Assembly (NCBI RefSeq): GCF_022133705.1
Contig: NZ_JAKNHJ010000004.1
Location: 81,939-145,938 of the forward strand
DNA from: Varibaculum cambriense
GTDB lineage: Bacteria > Actinomycetota > Actinomycetes > Actinomycetales > Actinomycetaceae
Length of the DNA stretch: 64,000 nucleotides
Direction of reading: 5' to 3'
The translations under genes were made by a program, and so were the position numbers. Position 1 is the stretch's first letter. The number at the start of each line of letters is the position of its first letter. The notes under the pieces were generated by a model. The model was not told where the DNA came from, did not search any database, and was given only the letters and a program-made list of their open reading frames with translations. Of the stretch, positions 27,602 to 33,769 are shown piece by piece.

Positions 27602-28539
27602 CGGAAGGATTCCATCAGGTTAGTGAGATTTTTCTGCATTAGCCCGAGGTATCCCAGGTTTTCTTCCTCTTTCGTGAGGTGCTCCATGGTGTAAAGAGTT
27701 CCGGTTTTCGTTCCGGTAGTGCGCGCTAGAGTTTCCGCTACTTTCGGAGTGGCTTTACCTTCAAAGAAAATGGTGCTGATTTGATGCTTTTTAACGAATT
27801 CAGCAATCGTAGCCAATTGGTTAGCCGAGGGCTCGTCCTCGGGAGATATTCCGGTGACTGCTACCTGTTTTAGCCCATAGTCGTCCGCCAGATAGTTAAA
27901 GGCCGCATGGGAGGCAACAAAGTAACGTTTTTCAGCAGGGATTTTAGCTATTTCTTGTTGGAACTTTTTATCTAGTGCCTGGAACTTTTCTTGGGCTTTC
28001 TTTAGATTTTCCCGGTAGTAGCCGGCATTATCAGGGTCAATAGCACTTACTTTTTCGTAAATGGTCTGTAACTCGATTTGCGCGTTTTTTACGCTCAGCC
28101 AAGTGTGAGGGTTGATTGCGGTGTTATCAGTGCGCGCGGCATCTTTGTTTTTTAGTAGCGTTAGTCCTTGCGATAAATCAAGGAATTTTTCGTCTTTCCC
28201 GATTGCTTCGCGTAAATCTGAAATAAAGCTTTCCATGCCGGCTCCGTTGTAAACAATCAGATCGGCTTTTGAGAGTTCCGCACGATCGCTGGTTTGCAGT
28301 TCAAAATCGTGAGGTTCCTGCGTGCCTCTAATAACCGTTTTGACTTCCATCTTGTCGCCGACGATCCGGCCGGTCAGATCGGCTACCGGGAAGAAAGTGG
28401 CATACAGGAGGGGTTTTTTCGACTCGGATTTATTGCCCACATTCACGCTTTGAGAGTTGGTTGCACATCCGACCGTAGACAGCAGAAAAACGGCGGCAAT
28501 GATGGAAGAGACCAGTACTTTTAGTCTATTTTTTTGCAC
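27598..28539 (-). CDS. Zinc ABC transporter substrate-binding lipoprotein (ZnuA/AdcA type)
   Basis: 313 residues with a lipoprotein signal (LSTVGC, Cys at about 26). Metal-ligand candidates of the cluster A-I family are EPHDFE (His near 77), NPHTWL (His near 145) and SHAAFNYLADDYG (His near 210), with an acidic residue near FFEGKAT. There is no long His-rich loop of the kind many ZnuA proteins carry; the separately encoded histidine-triad protein may take that role. It is the first gene of the operon and is preceded by a Zur box at 28608-28622. Confidence 0.92.
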   Translation of the reverse strand: MQKNRLKVLVSSIIAAVFLLSTVGCATNSQSVNVGNKSESKKPLLYATFFPVADLTGRIVGDKMEVKTVIRGTQEPHDFELQTSDRAELSKADLIVYNGAGMESFISDLREAIGKDEKFLDLSQGLTLLKNKDAARTDNTAINPHTWLSVKNAQIELQTIYEKVSAIDPDNAGYYRENLKKAQEKFQALDKKFQQEIAKIPAEKRYFVASHAAFNYLADDYGLKQVAVTGISPEDEPSANQLATIAEFVKKHQISTIFFEGKATPKVAETLARTTGTKTGTLYTMEHLTKEEENLGYLGLMQKNLTNLMESFR

Positions 28540-28602
28540 GATATTCCTAACGGCTTTCTAGTTTGGTTTGATCTGACTTTTTACTTACTCACAAATCTTA
28601 AC

Positions 28603-28628
28603 GGTAATGAGAATGGTTATCAATTTAC
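28603..28628 (-). promoter_or_regulatory. Zur box overlapping the zinc operon promoter
   Basis: On the minus strand TGATAACCATTCTCA (28622-28608) fits the symmetrical Zur pattern TGAnAAnnnTTnTCA in all defined positions. It overlaps a good sigma-70-type promoter: TTGATA, 17 bases, then TAAGAT just downstream of the operator. The binding protein starts about 69 bases after the operator. Zinc-dependent repression is the simplest reading; no zur gene is in the window. Confidence 0.75.
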
Positions 28629-28683
28629 GAGAGTTGGGGATACTCACAAACCGGAGGGCGAGGCTGCCCACTCCCCCGCTACA

Positions 28684-28775
28684 GCCAATCGTCGGAACAG
28701 ATTAGCGCCAATCATCGGAACGAATTACAGCCAACCATCGGCCCAGAATGCCGCCAATCGTCGGAACGCGCTGGT
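28684..28775. repeat. Four tandem 23-bp repeats
   Basis: The core GCCAATCGTCGGAAC recurs at 28684, 28707 (GCCAATCATCGGAAC), 28730 (GCCAACCATCGG, then diverged) and 28753 (GCCAATCGTCGGAAC), always with a period of 23 bases, while the 8-base remainder varies. No spacer-like unique sequence of CRISPR length is present. The array lies in the gap of about 420 bases between the zinc operon promoter and the DinJ-type antitoxin. It may be an iterated protein-binding site or a mobile-element remnant. Confidence 0.75.
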
Positions 28776-28905
28776 AAAGACCGCAATTATGGAGGACTTG
28801 AGAATAGAAATAAGCTAGTTCCCTATTCCGAGATTAACCACTCAACCTGGAGACACTGAGCCCTGAACCTAACGCCACAACGAGGAAATAACTTCTAGAT
28901 TTGTA

Positions 28906-28934
28906 TTGCAACTGTTTTACACACTCAGTAGCAT
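28906..28934 (+). promoter_or_regulatory. Likely promoter of the orphan antitoxin gene
   Basis: TTGCAA (28906-28911), 17 bases, then TAGCAT (28929-28934), about 25 bases before the ATG at 28959. AGGAGG follows as the ribosome site. Confidence 0.45.
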
Positions 28935-28958
28935 TTAAGCATCAGGAGGCATAGAACC

Positions 28959-29243
28959 ATGGCTAAAACTGCAAATATCAGCATCCGGATTGAACCAGAT
29001 GTAAAGCATAATGCGGAAGATATATTTGGCAGCTTTGGCATTTCTATTACTGATGCCATCAACATTTTCTTACGCACCTCCATTATGGAAGGCGGTTTTC
29101 CTTTCGCCATTAAGCAGCCAAGCTACAATATTGAAACCCTGGCTGCTTTAGCTGAAGCTCGCGATATTTTCTCCGGCAAGGTTCAAACCAAAACCTACAA
29201 CTCACCTGAAGAACTGTTTAAAGACCTAGATGCCGAGGATTAA
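28959..29243 (+). CDS. RelB/DinJ-family antitoxin, orphan
   Basis: 94 residues. The start MAKTANISIRIEPDVKHNAE and the FGISITDAINIFL segment are the ribbon-helix-helix dimer domain of the RelB/DinJ family; the C-terminal part (SPEELFKDLDAED) is the usual flexible toxin-binding tail. A strong AGGAGG precedes the ATG. Downstream, where a YafQ-type toxin is expected, an ATG at 29249 opens a frame starting MLELQTTAR that stops after nine codons, so the partner appears to be lost. The protein resembles the antitoxin at 29817 (both start MAKTAN) and might cross-bind its partner. Confidence 0.85.
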   Translation: MAKTANISIRIEPDVKHNAEDIFGSFGISITDAINIFLRTSIMEGGFPFAIKQPSYNIETLAALAEARDIFSGKVQTKTYNSPEELFKDLDAED

Positions 29244-29248
29244 GTTTT

Positions 29249-29514
29249 ATGCTTGAGCTGCAGACAACAGCCAGGTGAAGAGTTCCAGGTTTTGTTCCGT
29301 TTGAGTAGAGGGACAATCTGGATTACACCCAAGGGATTTGATCAGAACGCGAAGAATCGAGTGATTTGCCTTGTCGAGAATCGGCATGGTCAGAGAAAAC
29401 GTACTTGCGGGAAGCGTGTCAGGCAACTGCGCCCCGGCTTGGTGTTTCCCTCGACAGTTGGTACACCCGTTTTACGATGGGAAAATATCGCAAAAAGGTT
29501 TAACCACCATTCAT
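29249..29514 (+). pseudogene. Degenerate coding sequence after the antitoxin, probable toxin remnant
   Basis: ATG at 29249 opens MLELQTTAR and stops at 29278; YafQ-type toxins often begin in this way and are normally encoded exactly here. Further on, a frame ending at 29514 reads YLREACQATAPRLGVSLDSW and then TRFTMGKYRKKV, which looks like protein-coding sequence without a start; I do not recognise it. The two pieces may come from different genes. No intact ORF fills the stretch. Confidence 0.4.
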
Positions 29515-29820
29515 AAGTTTTTCAATATCCCGTTTCCCATAAAGAACACGGGAAATCACAACTTCCTGCTTTCCTTCGCGAATAAAATAAAAAATAAGAA
29601 AATTATCGCACGCCATGATCCTTAAACCTCGACTTCTCCAGGGCTCAAAGCCAACTAAACGATGCGCAAGAGGGAACTGATTAAGACCCAATATTGCTGT
29701 TTCTATCCTGTCTATTTGTCCTCTAGCATTTTTAGGTGACAATAAATTAAAGGTGATATATGCATAAATGCCACGTAAGTCCTCTTCTGCTTCATGTGAT
29801 ATGCAAACTGCATAGCTCAT
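29500..29820 (-). CDS. ParE/RelE-family toxin
   Basis: 106 residues of the RelE/ParE fold: SHEAEEDLRGIYAYITFNL at the N-terminus, a central RLVGFEPWRSRGLRIMACDN and a C-terminal FYFIREGKQEVVISRVLYGKRD strand, the usual core. Whether it cleaves ribosome-bound mRNA or poisons gyrase cannot be told from sequence. The ATG overlaps the antitoxin stop by four bases, as in standard toxin-antitoxin operons. Codon use is more A/T-rich than that of flanking core genes. Confidence 0.85.
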   Translation of the reverse strand: MSYAVCISHEAEEDLRGIYAYITFNLLSPKNARGQIDRIETAILGLNQFPLAHRLVGFEPWRSRGLRIMACDNFLIFYFIREGKQEVVISRVLYGKRDIEKLMNGG

Positions 29821-30122
29821 AAGCCAAATTCCCTGTGCAAAGATTCAAACACCTTATCCGCAGGCTTCACATCACCAGATAAAACCGACTTGTATCCCTT
29901 TTCTAACTCGCCATTCAACTCATCTTGAGTCATAGAACTTACATCACGCGGCTCTCTGTACCCCAATTTCACATCAAAAGGAAGCCCCTGTTGTAAAACC
30001 ACCTGCTTATAAAACATGGTGATAGCACTAGAAGGAGGAAGACCCAAAGAATTCAATATATACTCTGCCTGCTGTTTTAGTTCAGGATCAATACGCGTAT
30101 ACAAGTTAGCTGTTTTTGCCAT
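29817..30122 (-). CDS. RelB/DinJ-family antitoxin
   Basis: 101 residues, starting MAKTANLYTRIDPELKQQAE with LGLPPSSAITMFYKQVV as the ribbon-helix-helix core and a C-terminal acidic helix that should wrap the toxin. It comes first in the operon, the normal order. A near-palindrome overlaps its promoter, fitting autorepression by the toxin-antitoxin complex. It keeps the toxin encoded next to it inactive. Confidence 0.88.
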   Translation of the reverse strand: MAKTANLYTRIDPELKQQAEYILNSLGLPPSSAITMFYKQVVLQQGLPFDVKLGYREPRDVSSMTQDELNGELEKGYKSVLSGDVKPADKVFESLHREFGL

Positions 30123-30148
30123 ATAACCACCCCTTGTTTCTTGCGATG

Positions 30149-30177
30149 ATTATATAACATTGCATTGGCATTGCAAT
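30149..30177 (-). promoter_or_regulatory. Promoter and operator of the toxin-antitoxin operon
   Basis: On the minus strand TTGCAA (30176-30171), 16 bases, TATAAT (30154-30149) form a strong promoter 27 bases before the antitoxin ATG. The 19-bp stretch at 30159-30177 is a palindrome with only the centre and one symmetric pair mismatched (arms ATTGCA/TGCAAT), covering the -35 box and spacer. It is the likely autoregulatory site. Confidence 0.65.
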
Positions 30178-30312
30178 TACGTTTGCAAACTACACTCATC
30201 GGTAAGATTAAAAGCCAAATCGCACTCAAAAATCGCAGGAAACGGCTTAATCCCTCTAACGATAGAACCTTGCTCCCTACCATACAAAGGTAACAATACT
30301 CCACCCCTCCTG

Positions 30313-30411
30313 CTAACCTCTCGACAGCAAAGCAACACACTCGAAATGGTGGGTATGGGGGAAGAGGTCGAAGGCCTGCAAGTCCGAAGGCGGGTTCTTG
30401 GAGTAGAGGCA
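30313..30411 (-). pseudogene. C-terminal remnant of an rRNA uracil-C5 methyltransferase
   Basis: The minus strand encodes LQAFDLFPHTHHFE followed by CVALLSRG and a TAG stop at 30313. This is the end of the TrmA/RlmC/RlmD family, and it closely resembles the C-terminus of the intact gene at 32263 (LQAYDLFPHTHHLE). No start or upstream domains are present. The remaining bases of the gap 30178-30584 hold no gene that I can support. Confidence 0.65.
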
Positions 30412-30584
30412 GGTCGGCAGATCTTGAGGTGTTTCATTACGCACGTGAGATCAAAACAACCCGTTCAAATCACCAAAAAAATACCCCTACATCAGACAGT
30501 CTTACTGTATGCGCATCCCATGACGGCAGTTGATAAGAGAAATACCTGGTAAGCGCAGGATTCAAAATCTACTGAAACTGATTT

Positions 30585-31259
30585 TTACCGTTTGAGAGAT
30601 TTTAAATAGTCTTTTTGTTTTGGTGTAATACGCTTACTTTCACGGGCTTTTTGTATCGCCTTATTATGAGTCCATTTATCTAAGCGGTTCTCTTCAATAT
30701 ATTTAATGCTCGCTTCCCATTGCTTTGCCAAAGCAGTTGCAAAGAACCAGGCAATGCCCATTTGGACGTAATACTCTTCGCTATTAACAGAAGCGGGTAT
30801 TTCCAGATATGCAGGACTAAAATCATCATCAAGAAAGTAAGACATTAGCACCTTAATGCCAAAGCGACAGGTATACGATTTATCCGATGTTGACCATTCT
30901 TTGACTTTCCCCAAAAGTGCTGTTTTATGCTTGTTGAAAATCTTTGGGGACAAGACATCGCAAACAGCCCAATTATCTACGTAAGGCAGAAACTGATCGA
31001 CCGCTTTAATGCAGGCACCATAATCCCTGATTTCGGAAAGAAGTAGTCCGTGGAGAATGTTTTCGTCATAGTATTTATGCGGTAAATCGCGCAGAAATTG
31101 CGAGGATTTCCCTTCCTTGGCAAGCATTTTGGCAAGCTTTCTAGCCTGGGGAACTCTGACTCCTATAAACATCTCTCGAGGGATGTTCGGGATCAATCTC
31201 GCCTGAAAATCCGCATACGAAATATCCTGCAAGGCGAATAATTCTTCTTTTATATTCAC
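30585..31259 (-). CDS. AlkD-like DNA alkylation repair protein
   Basis: 224 residues of the AlkD family of HEAT-like-repeat DNA glycosylases: FIGVRVPQARKLAKMLAKEG, then VDNWAVCDVLSPKIF (the conserved VxNWDxxD-like motif, here with C before D), YVQMGIAWFFATAL and a basic C-terminal helix. Such proteins remove alkylated bases from DNA. The gene is A/T-rich and its relatives that I recall are mostly in Firmicutes, so transfer is likely. It stands alone; the start is 20 bases from the right copy of the 18-bp direct repeat. Confidence 0.85.
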   Translation of the reverse strand: MNIKEELFALQDISYADFQARLIPNIPREMFIGVRVPQARKLAKMLAKEGKSSQFLRDLPHKYYDENILHGLLLSEIRDYGACIKAVDQFLPYVDNWAVCDVLSPKIFNKHKTALLGKVKEWSTSDKSYTCRFGIKVLMSYFLDDDFSPAYLEIPASVNSEEYYVQMGIAWFFATALAKQWEASIKYIEENRLDKWTHNKAIQKARESKRITPKQKDYLKSLKR

Positions 31260-31279
31260 TTACCCCATTCTCCAAACTA

Positions 31280-31297
31280 TTTTACGTTACTGTTCAG
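31280..31297 (+). repeat. Right copy of the 18-bp direct repeat
   Basis: TTTTACGTTACTGTTCAG; one difference from the copy at 24682-24699. The rest of the gap 31298-31570 has no gene I can support. One plus-strand frame, ending at about 31479 with LPSEPEVTESVQTV and a stop, is open for 57 codons and may be a fragment. Confidence 0.5.
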
Positions 31298-31570
31298 CTA
31301 TAGATTTTTGGCATTAAATATACACTCACCACATGGAATGACTGCAGCAAAAAAGTCGATTTTAGTGTTGATTGTTCGAAACATATCCTTAAGCCTTTTA
31401 ATGATACATCGGCGCGATCATTAATACGTGCACTGCCTTCGGAGCCGGAGGTTACAGAATCCGTTCAGACAGTTTAAACCCTCTCTATCCGGTATCTTCG
31501 TAATACAACTCTTTGAGCTTTGGAAATTTATTTACCTATTCCTTATTATTTCCTTACACACGCGAAGGTA

Positions 31571-32103
31571 TTAAAATTCTAGAATCCTTTTTATCTCGGC
31601 AAGATTTTCGGCAAAATAGATTCCCTCTTGGCGCTCTTTGGAGGAAAGTCCTTTTTCAATCATATGATTCAGAAATGCTTTCAAATCGTCGTAGTAACCG
31701 TTGAGGTTATAAAGAATGCAGGGTGCATCCAGTTGTTTCAAAGACACCTTGGACATGACCTCCGCAATTTCTTCCAATGTTCCCGTGCCACCAGGGAAGG
31801 AGATAAAGGCGTCACCCAACGCAATCATTTTGTTTTTACGCTCTGTCATATCTTTCGTCACGATTAACTTGGTTAATCCATCATGCTGAAATTCGTTTTC
31901 GATAAAACAATTGGGTTCAATACCTATTACTTCACCTCCAGCATTCAAAGCACTGTCCGCAACGATACCCATCAGTCCGGATTTAGAGCCACCATAGATT
32001 AGCGAATTTCCGCTATTTCCAATCCACGAACCTAATTCCTCGACTTTTTTCTTAAGCATGGGTCATTCCCTTCATTTGCACCAAGATAAACGGTAATATT
32101 CAT
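31571..32103 (-). pseudogene. LOG-family (lysine-decarboxylase-like) gene with a frameshift near its start
   Basis: The main frame (ATG at 32059) gives 162 residues with the LOG hallmark FPGGTGTLEEIAEV and SLIYGGSKSGLMG. It lacks the usual first strand. Immediately upstream, ATG at 32103 in another frame encodes MNITVYLGANEGNDP, exactly the missing family N-terminus, with GAGGA before it. One base appears to be missing at about 32060-32062 (GACCCATG). LOG proteins release cytokinin-type bases or act as nucleotide 5'-monophosphate hydrolases. Either the gene is inactivated, or the truncated ATG is used, or this is a sequencing error. Confidence 0.75.
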
Positions 32104-32262
32104 AAAAATTTTTGTCCTCAAATTCCGATTTGTTTCTTTTATGTGTTTTATAGCGCATTAGATGAAAATTGCGTATACATCAACCTCAAATACACAATCC
32201 AACATCTGTCCAAGTCTGGATAGTTTTTAGAAGCCCCTTATTCTCAAGCCTTTCTATTCCAT

Positions 32263-33753
32263 TTAGCCCTTGGTCTTTACCATCAAGCAGACACTCTCCA
32301 GATGGTGGGTGTGGGGGAAAAGATCGTAGGCCTGCAAGGACGCGATCTGGTAGCCATGGGATACGGCGACTTTTAAGTCGCGGGCTAGAGCTGCCGGATC
32401 GCAAGCCACGTAGATAACCTTCTCCGGCTCTAGGCGCGTCAGCGCTGCCATCACTTTTTGTCCCGCGCCGCTACGCGGAGGATCCATCACTACCAGGGGC
32501 GACGCCTTCCTTTTGCCGCCATAGTCCGCAAGCGCCCGGGCATCCACCCTGCCGGCGCGAATCTGTAGGCGTCCAGGCACTCCCGACAGGTTCTTGCGCG
32601 CCATTTTCACTGCCGGCTTTGACCCCTCCAAAGTTGTGAGGCGTCCTCCCCTGTCCAGAATGCTAGCTAGCGGACGCGAAAACAGCCCGGCACCCGAATA
32701 CAGTTCCAGGACTTCTTTCCACCGTCGGTTCCCGGGTGTCAGCGGGCGGTCGCTACTAGCGTCTGCCTCGCTATGCTCGCTAGCCTCGGCACTCCCGCCT
32801 GCCGCGTCACTGCCAGCGTGTCCTTGCCCCACACCTGGAACAGAAAGTGTCCCGCTATCTAGCTCGTAGTCGCTGGTAGCCGCCGCCATTACTTGCTGGC
32901 CTAAAATCCGTGCCGCCTGGCGGTGCGCCTGCCAGAAACCGCTCGGTGCCACCAGGTAGTCCCCGAAACCGGGAACCGATAAACGCACATTCTTTTCTGC
33001 AACCGGCTGAGCTGATTCGTCAAAGAGGGCGTGCCCATTCCACACTCTCAGCCCGTTAGCACTCGCCCAAGCCCGGATGCGCCCTCCGGGCGTAAAAACC
33101 TGGCTCCAACTGGCGGGGTCGCTAAACAAAGATGATTCGCTGATCACCGAATCTGCCAAGGGAAAACTGTCGATCTCTATCAGTTCTTCCCCGCGGAACT
33201 TAGTCATCGCCAAGCGCCCGGCAGCACTAACCTCAAAATCTGCGCGCAGACGATACCTCAAACCGTCCTCGCCGCTCAGATCGTCCTCACCGCTAGGGTT
33301 ATCCGCTCCCGCACCGCCCGCGGCTCCCGATGCCGAATATGCGTCCTGAGTACCCGCGCCCACGCAGCCACTACTTACGCCTAGGCAGCTCAACTCTCCC
33401 CCGCTTACCGCTAATGCTTGCGCGTAAACTTCCTCTCCTCCTAGGCGTCGCAGGCAATCCGCCAACACCTCAGCTTTCCAGATGCGTTGGAACGGCACTT
33501 TCACGTGGCAAAGATCAGCCCCGCCACTTCCTCCCGGCCCGCCCAGAGCCCACACCGGCGTTTGCCGTTGCTCCGAAGCCTCAAGTACTTCGTTCACCTC
33601 GGCAAAAATAACTTTGCCTTTTTTAGCGACCGGGACAGCTTTTACCTGCTCTCCGGGCAGTCCGAAACGCACCATATAGGTCTGACCGTCCCGGTGCGCC
33701 AGGCAGTAACCGCCATGAACCGGACGCAATAGTTGCAAGGAAACTTCGCTCAT
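32263..33753 (-). CDS. TrmA/RlmD-family RNA (uracil-C5)-methyltransferase
   Basis: 496 residues: an N-terminal TRAM-like domain (QLLRPVHGGYCLAHRDGQTYMV), then a class I SAM methyltransferase (LELYSGAGLFSRPLASIL) with VMDPPRSGAG and the catalytic cysteine in YVACDPAALARDL. It methylates C5 of uridine in tRNA or rRNA. Compared with relatives it has low-complexity Gly/Ala/Ser/Asp-rich inserts (residues about 128-155 and 305-335). The four Fe-S cysteines of RlmD were not seen. It is the counterpart of Rv2689c and lies 16 bases after the KimA-like gene. Confidence 0.88.
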   Translation of the reverse strand: MSEVSLQLLRPVHGGYCLAHRDGQTYMVRFGLPGEQVKAVPVAKKGKVIFAEVNEVLEASEQRQTPVWALGGPGGSGGADLCHVKVPFQRIWKAEVLADCLRRLGGEEVYAQALAVSGGELSCLGVSSGCVGAGTQDAYSASGAAGGAGADNPSGEDDLSGEDGLRYRLRADFEVSAAGRLAMTKFRGEELIEIDSFPLADSVISESSLFSDPASWSQVFTPGGRIRAWASANGLRVWNGHALFDESAQPVAEKNVRLSVPGFGDYLVAPSGFWQAHRQAARILGQQVMAAATSDYELDSGTLSVPGVGQGHAGSDAAGGSAEASEHSEADASSDRPLTPGNRRWKEVLELYSGAGLFSRPLASILDRGGRLTTLEGSKPAVKMARKNLSGVPGRLQIRAGRVDARALADYGGKRKASPLVVMDPPRSGAGQKVMAALTRLEPEKVIYVACDPAALARDLKVAVSHGYQIASLQAYDLFPHTHHLESVCLMVKTKG

Positions 33754-33769
33754 AAGCTAATGCTCAATC

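Noticed and set aside
28684-28775. CRISPR array
   Set aside because: Repeats are 23 bases apart with only 8 variable bases, so there are no spacers; no cas genes nearby.
29253-29516. 87-codon plus-strand ORF
   Set aside because: Composition and lack of a ribosome site do not support it; another frame in the same stretch looks more protein-like, and it is best described as degenerate DNA.
30160-30552. 130-codon plus-strand ORF opposite the methyltransferase remnant
   Set aside because: Antisense to a recognisable methyltransferase tail and to the toxin-antitoxin promoter; no start signal.
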